Shown here: piece by piece, positions 48,769-59,032 of the stretch
Layout: each line of letters starts with the position of its first letter
How positions within the stretch are numbered: the first letter of the stretch is position 1
The notes under the pieces: model-generated
Database searches by the model: none
Seen by the model: the letters and a program-made list of their open reading frames with translations, nothing else
What the model was told of the DNA's origin: nothing
Assembly: GCA_024449915.1 (NCBI GenBank)
Contig: JAMZAV010000917.1
Coordinates: 124,001 to 188,000, forward strand
DNA from: Sweltsa coloradensis
Lineage: Eukaryota; Arthropoda; Insecta; Plecoptera; Chloroperlidae
Direction: 5' to 3'
DNA: 64,000 bases
Position numbers and translations under genes: made by a program

Positions 48769-49517
48769 TGGATGAGCGAAGCGAAGACTTCAATTTCACC
48801 GACCCCCCAAAAAATTTAGCTCCGTTTTTTTTTTTTTTTTCCCCCGTCTGTTTGTTCGCTCTCTACCGGGCAAACGGCATATGCGATCTTGATGAAAATT
48901 TGACACGACCTTCGTTTTCTCTGAACTTAGAGGTGTATTGTTTTTGGGTACAATCGAAGAAATATTTCTCATGAATATCGTACTTTTACGATTTTTTTCG
49001 ATTTTTAGTGCGATATTTTCGTGCCATTTGGGCCAATTCTGACCAAACGGGTGGGGCTACAACGTTCATATTTCACATGGACATTAAGGGTAATGGTGAT
49101 GTATTACTTTCTAAAAGAAAAAGTTGAAAAAGTTAGCCAGAATTGAGAGAAATAAAGCTTTTAATATACGTTTTTTAACTTTTGGTGCGATATTTTCGTG
49201 CCATTTGGGCCAATTCTGACCAAACGGGTAGGGCTACAACGTTCATATTATACATGGACATTAAGGTTATGGTTATGTAGTACCTTTTGAAAGAAAAAGT
49301 GGAAAAATTCAGCCAGAATCCATAGAAATAAAGCTTTTAACACAAGTTTTTTACGGTACGGTAATTTCAATTGACAAGAAACAAAAGAAACTTGACAACA
49401 TTCACCTTCAATGCGTAGGCAGCAAAACAAAGCACTTGCAAAAGTAAAGATATCCCACGCAAACTAAAACCTTTAAAAGCTCATCCATCAACGCGGCGGG
49501 ACTTTAGCGATTTCTAG
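48769..49517 (+). mobile_element. HINE / Helentron-like element, copy 6
   Basis: Starts TGGATGAGCGAAGCGAAG and ends GCGATTTCTAG, flanked by T on both sides. Contains the core block 'accgggcaaacggcatatgc' and two ~175-bp tandem units. The inverted subterminal 'gctcatccatcaacgcggcg' precedes the 3' end. The 71-codon frame 48759-48974 is element sequence. Confidence 0.87.
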
Positions 49518-49904
49518 TATCGATTAAATAAAATATAAAACAAAATACATCATATCTGAACCGCATCGATCGTCTGTATCGTGTGTGTGTGGTAGCCTCC
49601 CCTCGTCATTAATCATGCTCTGTGGGGGAGATGCTTCCCATCCCTGGCTGCTTCACAATCCCACCGCCTTGTCCGTCTGATATAGCCCCACCTGGCATTA
49701 CCAGGGCGGTGAGAACCCCAGGGCAGCGCACGAGAGAGGCTCAAATATTAATATCACTCTTGTTTCAAACTATACAATTGGCCATTGTACAATTTCAACC
49801 CCGTACCAGATAATTAATTCAACGAGAGCTTTTATATCCCTGTCAACCCTTGTAGAGTTAATAAACGTTCGTTTAACCTATGAAATTTGTTATATTAGAG
49901 GTAG
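49518..49904. other. No gene seen
   Basis: Higher-GC stretch at 49600-49730 without a recognisable repeat or domain. The 63-codon frame (49622-49813) is not supported. Confidence 0.35.
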
Positions 49905-50000
49905 ATCACGTAGGAAGGGGTCTTTGGGTCGATACTTGCCATCGGCAATCCTGACTAAGTGTGTGTTTTGCATAGATTTCTTTGTCAAAACCAAATGCCG
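49905..50000 (+). repeat. SINE family A fragment
   Basis: 'gggtcgatacttgccatcgg', then 'caatcctgactaagtgtgtg', matches the B-box-to-body junction of family A. The rest has been lost. Confidence 0.5.
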
Positions 50001-51018
50001 GGTTTGAAAACAATATAAATAAGTCATTGAACACTCACTCCGTTCAGCACTGAAATGGCAAATTTCATTTCAAAAGTTAATGAACGTTTTTAAATCGATA
50101 TTGGATCATGTGTGTAATGGGATAACAAAGTAAACATTGATTGGAGGACACAAAATGACTCTGGCCCTCGCCCAACTCTGGAACACCCTAGTTTCCTAGT
50201 TAGGCGCTTCTTATGAGGCAGTTGGGGAAACTAAGATGGAAGCGTCGAGCCCCACGAGTCACGACGTATCCGGGGATTCCCCGAGCAGATGACTGATTAG
50301 ACGCGAGGCATAAACATGATCATTATAATCTTATGATCTTGGGATAGTTCTTGAAATGATACCTACTTAATATTCATATTTTTATCTACTGTATAATCTA
50401 CTGACCAAGTAAGATGGTGCAAACGATAAAGTTTTAAGAAGTGTATGAAGTATACTTAGTTAAGAAACAAGAATGATCTTGGGATAGTACTAGTTGTGAT
50501 GATGTTGTAATAGTTGTTATAAGTAATTATTAAATATTGATATCTACTCGGAAAAGTTTTCTTTCTCAACGCAACTCGGATGATATGTCCAAGTAAAGAG
50601 GATAAAAACGATTAAGTTTTGAGAAGTGGATGAAGAATATGAAGTACTTACTAACAGGGCAGAAGTGAAGTGAAATAAGCAAGAATGTACGACACCAACA
50701 CTGAACACACACCCATCTCTCGTGAGTTACGACAGCTACACCTTACGTGTGTTTGTTTGTGATGGTGCACGCGCCTCGTCCTACACGTGTACATCTGTTT
50801 GTTTGTTAGTCGTGTAGAAGGAAGGGGGACAGAGGCGGTGTAGCCGACAGAATGATGATGAGCTAGCTAGGTGTTTAGAATCACACGACGGACCGGAACT
50901 GAGTCGGGCTCACCGGAAGTGGACACTGGACAAGCGACGCCGCATAGGGATCCATCACAACCACAGACAGCCAGGATGAGCGGGAACAAAATTAACTCAT
51001 TAATTTATACAATATTTT
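50001..51018. other. No supported gene
   Basis: Includes a loose direct duplication ('gatcttgggatagt' at about 50335 and 50474, then 'aagtaagatgg.gcaaacgat.aagtttt' at about 50407 and 50592). 50690-51000 is CpG-richer than average; the 73-codon frame 50871-51092 runs into a SINE and is not called. Confidence 0.35.
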
Positions 51019-51232
51019 GTGAGGCTCGTTGGTCTTGTGGTAAAGGCAACGGGACTGAAGTTTTTTTTTCCAATTTTTCCCTAAGTCGTTAATGCGAATG
51101 CAAGGGATTAAGTCCATTTAAACAGCCCTCGGACATCTCTTCAAAATTGTCTTAACTCCAATATAGGCTACCTAGTTAGACACTTGAAGAGGGACATGCA
51201 TTGCACCCTGGGCAGGTTCTTACGAGAAATGA
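51019..51232 (+). repeat. SINE family A copy with a variant tRNA-like head
   Basis: The head 'tgaggctcgttggtcttgtg', then 'gtaaaggcaacgggac', lacks the B-box region. The body 'cgttaatgcgaatgcaaggg', 'ccctcggacatctcttcaaa', 'cacttgaagagggacatgca', 'ttgcaccctgggcaggttct' is well kept. Confidence 0.75.
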
Positions 51233-51235
51233 TTT

Positions 51236-51506
51236 ATTTTTATTTATTTTATTTATTTATTAATTCGTATTAATTCGTATTTAGAGTCTACTTACTTAGT
51301 CAACATAACTGATTTTCAGTGGGGGACATTAAACCAAAGCGACCAAGCCAACCCTGTAGGCCCCGACGCAATCAACGAGTGAGCGAGCGATGACCAACCA
51401 AAGTTCGACATTTTTTAAATAGGAAATACAGCAACCAGAGGTCTAGACAGTGCGAACCCCCGCGGATCAACGCCAGATTCAACAAGGTCGATTCAGATGA
51501 TATTGT
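51236..51506 (-). repeat. SINE family C copy
   Basis: Starts (plus strand) with a TTTATTTATT tail and a duplicated 'attaattcgtattaattcgt', then 'aactgattttcagtggggga', 'cattaaaccaaagcgaccaa', 'ccccgacgcaatcaacgagt', 'cccgcggatcaacgccagat', 'tcaacaaggtcgattcag'. It ends before the CCTAGCAACGAGG 5' tip, so it is 5'-truncated. Confidence 0.75.
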
Positions 51507-51533
51507 GGTAAAACACTAATCTACTCTCTAAGC

Positions 51534-51874
51534 TGCAGCTTCTGGTCTCCGATCTTGAGCCTGCAGCAGTTGACCTCAGTCTGTTACATCAGGAACGAGT
51601 CAACGATCAACCTGGCGCCTTGAATACACAACCAGACGAACGACGAGGTCGACGACAGAGAGGAGAAAAAAAACTCGGGAAAACGAACAACATTTTAAAA
51701 CGTTTGGCTACTTTTTGCCTGACATTCTCCACCAGCATGTGTTCGTTTCTTGCAAGAGTTGGTTACCGGTTTTCAGGCGAATGTTTAGTTTCCTACCTAA
51801 CTCTTTGTACGACAACCGTTCTGCACGAAATACGTCGCGTTCGGAACTATCTAAATAAATCAATTCTTTCTTGA
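51534..51874 (+). CDS. Candidate terminal exon, unrecognised
   Basis: Open without a stop from just after 51513 to a TGA at 51874. A good splice-acceptor context precedes it ('cactaatctactctctaag', with a branch-like CTAAT and a pyrimidine run), giving in-frame starts at 51534 or, after 'ctgcag', at 51540. The first ~45 residues are protein-like (LQLLVSDLEPAAVDLSLLHQ, then DERRGRRQRGEKK) with GC above background. The last half is weaker. No domain recognised. It could be an exon of a gene extending left of the SINEs, or a chance frame. Confidence 0.3.
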
Positions 51875-52650
51875 CATAATAGAGTGGAAGGAATGTTGGA
51901 CGGTAATTAATTTTTAAATTGGCGCTTAGGAAACTATGCATAAATATTGTTTATTTAGAACCTACAGAGCTGTTTGAGTTATGATATCGTGAGAGAGTCG
52001 AGATTAAATTAAAGTTATCAGATTAAAATAAATACGGTCAGAATCTCGTTAAAATATCAATTCATATACGCCCAGGTCTGTATTAAAAAGTAGTTGATAG
52101 CACAACAGAAACTGAAATACAACGTACAAACTCACTTTTGAACTCTAAATAAATCGACTCTAAATCCACAATACGTTTTCTAAAAGTGTCAATGTATTTC
52201 TTTTCCTTTGCTTTCAGCCCTCGACTACCCATCTTATCCACCTCTTTTAAACGTTGTCATTTCTAAACCGCGGCGATATAATCTTATCATGTTTCTTTCC
52301 TCCCTGTTATTTTATTGCCTTGCAATCGTAAAACGTCATTCGATATAAGTTCTTACGAGTAATAAAATCAACTTAATGATTAGTAGTTAACATGAATAAA
52401 GACGTACGTTACCGCGGTTAAATACAAGTTAACAGTATTTATTGCATACGCACTTAGCTGGTCACAGATCTACCGTTGATCCTTGACGAACGGGAATACC
52501 ACACGATTTGGGGTTTCTTTAATTTGCGCGAAATGCACGAAAAAAGTACCGGTATGGCATTAAGACTTTGATCCCGCCGAACTATACCGTCCAAAGTTCA
52601 CAAACATTATTTATTTATTATATGAGGGGAAGGCAGTGGTAATGATTTTT
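51875..52650. other. No gene seen
   Basis: AT-rich unidentified DNA. Confidence 0.4.
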
Positions 52651-52654
52651 GTTG

Positions 52655-52780
52655 CTCATCGTCTCATATAAATGCACTAAGGCTATTCGAGACGATGAGT
52701 GGTGAAAGATGAGGATGAAGTGAAGTTGAAGTTTTTTAGGTTCAAGGGCGCTCCAACCGTTAGGTCATATTGCGCCTCCT
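52655..52780 (-). repeat. SINE family B copy
   Basis: 'gcactaaggctattcgagac', then 'gatgagtggtgaaagatgag', 'gttcaagggcgctccaaccg', is the reverse complement of the family B body and head. 'ctcatcgtctc' at ~52655 and 'gagacgatgag' at ~52697 form an 11-bp hairpin. Confidence 0.65.
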
Positions 52781-52837
52781 GCGATAATGTCGTTTATTAG
52801 TTAATAACTATAACTATATATATATTTTTTTAAATGG

Positions 52838-52965
52838 AGGAACGTATGGTGTAAAGGATGATTCAAAAAAAACTCATGTCTTATGCTGGATTCGAAGCCA
52901 CGTTTCAGCCAAACGATTCGGACTAGCGCCCTAATCGTATTTGCCACCGAGGACGGCGAGAAGGA
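52838..52965 (-). repeat. SINE family B head, second copy
   Basis: 'ctcatgtcttatgctggatt', then 'cgaagccacgtttcagccaa', 'acgattcggactagcgccct', 'aatcgtat', matches the reverse of the head at 11810-11870. It lies ~60 bp after the previous copy in the same orientation. Confidence 0.6.
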
Positions 52966-54008
52966 ATGCGGTATCTATCTTGGGTGCGCACTAATCAAGA
53001 CGACCAAACTTATTGTGCATTACTTTTAAATTGCAATATACTTCACGCTGCGTTTTTGCAATCTTATATTCTGCACGATTAGTAATGAGGATTTATACAT
53101 TTTCAAATATTGAGAGAGCGTTCCGCTTGCCACTGCAGCTAACACACTTTGCTATATAACCCACCCAGATCGGTGATTATTAAACCACAAATCACTATTG
53201 CATGAAAGCAATACTCACAAGAAAGATCACTGATCTTATCGGGCGTGACGAACGTTTTTATTTCTTCGAATATTCGGTGCCAATTAGGTGTTTCAACACT
53301 TTCAACTGGTCTTTTCGGCAGGTTTATTTTTTACGGCGCTTCCGTGCAACAATGCATAATAATTACTAACTCCTTTATCGTGTGTAAACCACCGTTTACA
53401 CATGACGTAAAACCCAGGAGGACGTAAGAACTAGTATTATATTATATTCTCTATATCCCTCGATCACCAGCTGTATAGCTCTTATTGCCAGGGGTCAATT
53501 ATTTGCCAAAACCAACATGCACATTCGTGTGAATAATAAACACTACATTTAAGCACGATTGTGTTTTGTTTAATATAATTGGCAGAAGAAAAACAAATCG
53601 ATTCATTGTCTACAGTCTACACGACTTCCTGTTGTCTTTGTCCTACTTTACAAAGTCAGTTTGATTTCTTTAAAGGGTATTTGTGGTCGAATTATCTCAC
53701 AACGGTAAAGTGCAGAAAATTGTTCACAGGCTCCCGAGAAGAAATAACCACAAAGTGAACTGGAAACTAAAATTAAACCGTTTTTTTAAATCTTGTTGCA
53801 CATTTATCTGAATAAACAAATAGAGTAGGCATACAAATGAAAACGGCCAGACCACAGCTGTTGTTTTTGTGTTTTTGTGTTTGGTTGGGAACAATATAAC
53901 CCAGATACGGTTGATAAAAATGTGCAAAGAAGAGTAGGACAATGTATACGAGAAAACAAGACTTGTCATCAATGACATAACGTTAACGCATCTAGGCTAT
54001 TTGCTGCA
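52966..54008. other. No supported gene
   Basis: AT-rich. ORFs at 53245-53427 and 53724-53978 show no domain that I can defend. Confidence 0.35.
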
Positions 54009-54243
54009 ACCGACAGTGTTGGCTCGAGCGTAAAGCGCGCGACTCTGATTCGGGAGGTGCCGGGGATCGAATCCCGTAGTAACCGGCAATCCTGACTGAA
54101 GGTTTTCCCCGAGGTTTTTCTCAGTCCTCTTACACAGCCCTCGGGCATTTCCTTCATAATTGTCCAAATTACAAAATATCTAGTTAGACACCCTGAAGAA
54201 GGTCATGTATTGCACCCTGGGCAGGCTTCCAACAGAGAATTTA
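54009..54243 (+). repeat. SINE family A copy, best head
   Basis: Shows both internal pol III promoter boxes: A-box tggctcgagcg at 54020-54030 and B-box ggatcgaatccc at 54064-54075. The conserved body follows ('ccggcaatcctgactgaagg', 'tcagtcctcttacacagccc', 'tgcaccctgggcaggcttcc'). This copy lacks the 'cgttaatgcgaatgcaaggg' segment. It defines the family as a tRNA-derived SINE that needs LINE machinery in trans. Confidence 0.88.
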
Positions 54244-54304
54244 CAAAATCTACTTGCTGCAAGCTACTGGTACCTCGGTAAGAAATGGGATGGGAATAGG
54301 ATAA

Positions 54305-54415
54305 GAACGGAAGGAATTAGTCAGTCGGGATGTTCGGTAGCGGGAATCGAACAACGACTTCTTGTTTATAAACCCCGGCACCCTAACTCTGAGCCGACTC
54401 TCAAACCGCCAAACT
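54305..54415 (-). repeat. SINE family A-like head, reverse
   Basis: 'gtcagtcgggatgttcggta', then 'gcgggaatcgaacaacgact', 'ctaactctgagccgac', reads in reverse as a tRNA-like head with B-box. It is diverged from the copy 60 bp upstream and inverted relative to it. Confidence 0.5.
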
Positions 54416-54673
54416 TCTCGCAGGATCCCAAGTAGGCCATAGCTGTAAACCCCCCAGCCCCTCCATGCAGCAATCAACTGCAACCAGCACCGGCGGTCAT
54501 CAGGGTCAGGGGTCAAATAAGTGACATTTCAACAGCCGTTATTCCCTCGGAGATAATGTGAGGTCCTGGTAATAATATGTACACGAGATTGAGAGAGAGG
54601 ATAACCTTTAGAGTACAGTACCGCACGGGCTGGGTGCATCTTGCAACACATGTGTGACCAGTGATACAACATC

Positions 54674-55024
54674 TATAGGAGGCTAGATCCCCAGTCTTGG
54701 CCATCTTGGATAGGTCAGTTTGCATGTTAAAGTAGATGGAAGCGATTGGTAGTTTAAATATTTTTCAAGATGGCTGTCAGGTTGACAGGTGAGCATATTA
54801 GTCATTAAGACCAAATGATTATTAAATTCCCTTATGCAATATCTTATTATTATTTCTGTTTGTGCATACCATATCAAAACAATCTAGAAAAGTACTTAAT
54901 CCCATTTAAAACATAATGTAAAGCATAATAAATTGAAACGCCAAATCGCCATCTTGAATACGTCAATTTGGTACGCTCGCGCCTGTGCGGACGTATTTGA
55001 GACTGGGGATCTAGCCTACTATAT
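54674..55024. mobile_element. MITE, ~350 bp with ~21-bp terminal inverted repeats
   Basis: The left end 'taggaggctagatccccagt' pairs with the right end 'gactggggatctagcctact', and TATA lies outside each end, suggesting TA target duplication. Internally, 'ggccatcttggat', 'caagatggctgtc' and 'cgccatcttgaata' are subterminal repeats in both orientations. No coding capacity. Confidence 0.75.
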
Positions 55025-55189
55025 ATATGTTAAATATCATTGGTTATGACGAAGACAAAACAGATTACTTTCAACAAAAGATTACATAGATACGACCTCA
55101 ATGCGGGCGAACAACACTGCATGAATGTTAATATCAGACGTAAGAATCTCATGTGATTATTAATAGGAACCGTACTTTCTATGTTTGCC

Positions 55190-55428
55190 AGGGCAAGGAC
55201 GGCTGGGCACGTTCAACATTCTTGAATATCAATAATGTTAATAAGAAATTGGTTTGGAGGGCGTCTAGTATTGAAATGTTATTGCTTTCACATCAAGGTG
55301 GATATTGTGAGGTAGCGCAGCACTTAATCGATAAGATCAATACAGGTGCAAGATTGATTATCTTTACGAAAAAACATTTTAAACCGAGTGAAGGAGATAT
55401 GTATAGAGAAAACGAGGGAGACCCATAG
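55190..55428 (+). CDS. Candidate exon with ankyrin-like fragment
   Basis: A plausible splice acceptor ('ctttctatgtttgccag') precedes a frame beginning GKDGW and later reading LLLSHQGGYCEVAQHLIDK, then ending at a stop after EGDP. In ankyrin repeats the first turn is often G-x-D-G-W/x-T-P-L-H and the helices read xxGH-x-E-V-V-x-L-L-I. The resemblance is suggestive but the TPLH core is absent, and ~19 residues separate the two parts. This could be a degenerate ankyrin exon, a pseudogene piece or coincidence. Confidence 0.25.
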
Positions 55429-55564
55429 ACTGGATGAGGTGGGAAGAGATATATAAATTAATATGGAACGCAGACTGAGACAGGAAAAGTGGTAGGAAGA
55501 AAGGAAAGCATGTCAAGAACAAAGTTAGGAAGAGATTGTTCACTCGTCGATGGTGTCGGTGCCT

Positions 55565-55680
55565 TCACGGTTGGCTTAGTCGGCTTTAAATTTAATGTCC
55601 CCCACTGAAAATCAGTTATGTGACTGAATAGGTAGACTCTAAACGAGAGTTTATGTATTTATTAATTTAAGAGAAGAAAT
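55565..55680 (+). repeat. SINE family C fragment
   Basis: Has 'ttcacggttggcttagtcgg', then 'taatgtcccccactgaaaat', 'cagttatgtgactgaatagg', 'tagactctaaacgag', and a TTTATTTATT-like tail. This is the only plus-strand copy of family C in the window and retains only the 3' third. Confidence 0.7.
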
Positions 55681-55767
55681 GGGAAGAATAGCATCAGGCA
55701 TGGCCATAGCCGACTTCGGGGGAAGAAAGGGGAAACGGGTAGAATATGCTTAGCTATTTGTTGCATA

Positions 55768-55897
55768 TTAATGCACTATAGCTAAGGCTATTCGAGACGA
55801 TGAGTAGTGATAGATGATGATGAAAGAACGATTATAATGAAAACACGTCCTCGTGGAGCCATACGCTTCGTCAGGCCACCGCGGACGGCAATATGTT
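55768..55897 (-). repeat. SINE family B copy
   Basis: Reverse orientation: 'gctaaggctattcgagacga', 'tgagtagtgatagatgatga', 'aaacacgtcctcgtggagcc', 'atacgcttcgtcaggccacc', 'gcggacggcaatat'. The B-box is damaged. Confidence 0.65.
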
Positions 55898-55900
55898 TAG

Positions 55901-56689
55901 AATCATGATGTTACGCGCTCTAGACACTATGCACGTTGCCTACCCCTGGGAAGGAGCCGTCCCACAGTGCCGCTTCCCGTAAGGCCATCAACCTTTTTTT
56001 TCCCCCTATGCCATCATTACTACCTGCCGATAAAGACCATGTTACACTTGTTGGCCTAAGGGGAATTGATTTATTCCCGTTAGGCCAACACCCTGCATTT
56101 CATTATCGAAAATACAAAGAAGGTTTGTTGGCGTTGGGGTAATTGATTTATTCCCGTTAGGCCAACAGCGTATATGCATCGTTTACGGTAAGGAGTGGGG
56201 CGTTGTTGGCCTTGGGGTAATAAGTCAATTCCCCTAAGACCAACAAACCTTGTTTACATATTCAATAATAAAATGCAGGGTGTTGGCCAAAGGGGAATAA
56301 ATCAATTACCCCAACGCCAACAACACCCCACTCCTTACCGTAAACAATGCATATACTCTGTTGGCCTAACGGGAATAAATCAATACCCCAACGCCAACAA
56401 ACCTTCTTTGTATTTCCATAATGAAATGCAGGGGTTGCAAACGAGAATAAATCAATTCCCCTTAGGCCATCAACGCTTCCTGTAACATGGTCTTTATCGA
56501 CAGTAGAAATGATGCATAGGGGGAAAAAAAGGTGATGGCCTTATGGGAAGCGCACTGTGGAGCACCCCTGGAAGGTCGTCGTGAATGCCAGGTTCAACCA
56601 GTACCTGACTTACAAGGTAAAGGGAGCGATGTACCGGACAGACTGGAAACAAGTACAGCCAGACCTGCTCGGAGCTCTGACTAAACGAG
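55901..56689 (+). pseudogene. Candidate exon split by the hairpin foldback insertion
   Basis: Left piece 55901-55954 reads MMLRALDTMHVAYPW in frame. The right piece 56564-56689 begins with the same codons (.PWK) and runs ...NARFNQYLTYKVKGAMYRT... to a good donor at 56690 (cgag|gtaag). The junction sequence ACCCCTGG(G)AAGG is present on both sides of the 609-bp element, so the two pieces look like one exon disrupted by the insertion. The left copy has one extra G. The protein is not recognised; an early Tyr/His-Pro-Trp loosely recalls PRELI-domain N-termini, but this is not strong enough for a call. Confidence 0.33.
55955..56563. mobile_element. Foldback element made of six 40-bp hairpin units at ~77-bp period
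   Basis: The outer arms pair ('cccacagtgccgcttcccgt aaggccatc' with 'gatggccttatgggaagcgcactgtgg'). Inside, six ~40-bp imperfect palindromes of the form GTTGGCCTAA-GGGGAAT...ATTCCCC-AGGCCAAC lie at 56050, 56127, 56205, 56282, 56360 and 56434. Spacers are 35-38 bp. Spacers 1, 3 and 5 are versions of one sequence (spacer 1 inverted) and spacers 2 and 4 are inverted versions of another, so the whole is symmetric about ~56263. A 12-13-bp direct duplication, ACCCCTGG(G)AAGG, flanks it at 55942-55954 and 56564-56575. No coding capacity. Confidence 0.9.
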
Positions 56690-56699
56690 GTAAGACTCT

Positions 56700-58540
56700 C
56701 AAGTGAATTCAAAACACGCGCCTCAAATACCATCACTCATTGGCTGACATTCGATCTAAATCCGCCAAAACTAGTTTGTACTTCGTCAAGTCAGATACAA
56801 AATATGAAATATCTTCGATGATATATTTTACATTCGAGTTCAACGGTAATATCACATCCCAAACACCTTCAAGATTCAACTTGTTTTCTGACTTCTTTGA
56901 CATTCTCCATCTTGATTCTTGGCCTTGCATACATTAAAAGTTAAAACTGCATCGATAAGATCCTGTTTGGACTTCAACAGGCTCCGCATGACTTAACAAT
57001 TTGAAACTATGTGCAAGTCGTGTATAAAGACTTTTGTCCGGGTACCCGTACCCAAAATGGGGAGCGAATCTACGTAAAATCAACAGATCATCAAAGAAGG
57101 ATACAAATAAAATATTAAAACTTACAATCTCGTTGTTGGTGGAGGTGCCGGGTACACATGTAGAACATGTGAGGAGGCTAGTCCCGTCACTATTCTGTAT
57201 TTGTTATAAATTTTGACAACTGATGTTGTAAAAACGTGTTTTATGCCGCTTTTCACGGGATTACCTTATTTTTATAATGATTTTTTAAACGATTTATCTT
57301 AACTTTGACAAAAATGTAGATAACTGCCAATTTTTGTCCATTTGTTAAAAAATGTTTCGCCAAAATGTTTAGAATTTTATACTCCGCAAGAAAATGTCAA
57401 AAATAAATTTCGAAAATGTTCAACCTAAGGTTCATTTCTCCTTTCCGGCTCACATTTTTATCATTTTGAATTTTGAAAGAAAAATACGTTTAATTTTGCT
57501 CTTTGTCTTTGTCTAAATCAAATAAAATTCTCATGCTCTAATTGCTTTCCAAAGATGCAATTAGTTTCTCATGCTCTAAGACTGCAGGAAATGCAATTAT
57601 TTATTTTCTTCTCATCTAGTAGATATTAGATACTCTCCACTCCAGTAGCTCAAAGCAGTTTTTTCGAGTCAGACCTTTATAAAAATGACGTTGCATTGAC
57701 GCAAGAAGCAGCCCAAAAACCAACAGTCATAGTGGAATCAAGGTCAGCTCGCATTCTTGACTATATAAACGCGATCTGGTGGTTTTTGTTCTGTTGTTTT
57801 TATCAAACTAGATGCCTAATTATAGGCTCAACGTGGGTCGTTCCACTCTACTTCATCACGCCTGCTTTTCAAGGTGATACTCATCGTCTAAGATTGGTGG
57901 GTGTTTAAGTTCGCTTTTTACGCGTTTCATTGTTTCTGATTACATCGCGATCTCATTCATTGGGAATCACATAAAGTCAACTCCACCCAAATTATTAATG
58001 TAAAGTTCAATCAATTCCGACAAATTTGAGTAAGTTTTGAATTGTTTTTGGCTTTTCAATTATGTATTCTTCTGAATATTCAGTTATTTTTAATTATGAG
58101 GCTTCAAGAGGAGAGATAAACAACTCAGATGTGTCAAAATCAAGGAGATTATTTCCAATATGGCCGCCACGAGTGAGTGGATGCTCCATCAATCAATGGT
58201 GGAGCCTCTTTTAGTTCTCTTCTAGTTATTCCTTTGCATCAATTAATGCACCAATCAAAAGTTATAGTACCCTAGCTAATTACCTGGCTACCAGCCACAA
58301 GACAGCCTGTATAACAATGTAGGTTTTTACATTAGTGTTCTTTGTCTTTATCACCATTGATGATCGAGGATTATTTTGTTCGTCTCAATTTCAAGCGACT
58401 TACTTAGGTCTACTTATAGGCCTAATTGTTTAGCAAATAAACAACATTTCATACAAAGTCTAATCATTCGTTCCCAAAAATCTATGAAAAGACTAAATTT
58501 GTAAAAGGTGAAGCCCTAAACTATTCTCTATTTTGGAAAG
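56700..58540. other. No supported gene
   Basis: Two overlapping 65-codon frames on opposite strands at 56733-56937 have no domain. 57240-57450 is AT-rich. The frame 57696-57908 begins in an unconvincing context. Nothing else recognised. Confidence 0.35.
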
Positions 58541-58580
58541 TCGCGGATTCGATTCCCACGTCAGTATAATTATACTGAAG
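58541..58580 (+). repeat. B-box-like tRNA relic (weak)
   Basis: 'gcggattcgattcccacgtc' is a good B-box within 'ggaaagtcgcggattcgatt', but no A-box at the right spacing and no second family member were found. Confidence 0.25.
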
Positions 58581-59032
58581 CTGAGGGAGGGACATCGACA
58601 GTGCGATCAAAATGTCGAGATTTAGAATTGTTATTTTATTTCATTGTAAACCAGATTTATCTCTGACAAGTAGATTAGTTTCCCTGTTGTATTGAACCGA
58701 ACACGGGCGCATCAACGACTATAATCCAAGACAGATGGGTGGATGTGGGGGGAAAGTCTGCAGGCCTAGTTACCTCGCCTCACTGCCAGCCTAGACCGTA
58801 CAGTACAGCTTAGTTAGTGTGATTACTTGATTGTTGTCCACTTGAGTTGGAATTATTGTCCTTGAGAGAGATCTGGCAAATCCGTTGCACGGACGTAATA
58901 ACAGTAAGTGGCCGTCGTGTGGACAACCAGGCTCAAGACATGGTGAGCGACCCTCATGCTCGCCCTACCGGTGTAACAACTGTCTCATACACCTTACCTA
59001 GTACACTAGGCACACTCAATCTGTACCGGAAA
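58581..59032. other. No gene seen
   Basis: Unidentified. The 65-codon frame 58847-59044 has no recognised features. Confidence 0.35.

Noticed and set aside
56050..56474. CRISPR array (40-bp repeats, 35-38-bp spacers)
   Set aside because: Spacers are not unique: they alternate between two sequences and their inverted forms, the units are palindromic, the array is mirror-symmetric, and the setting is an animal genome without cas genes.
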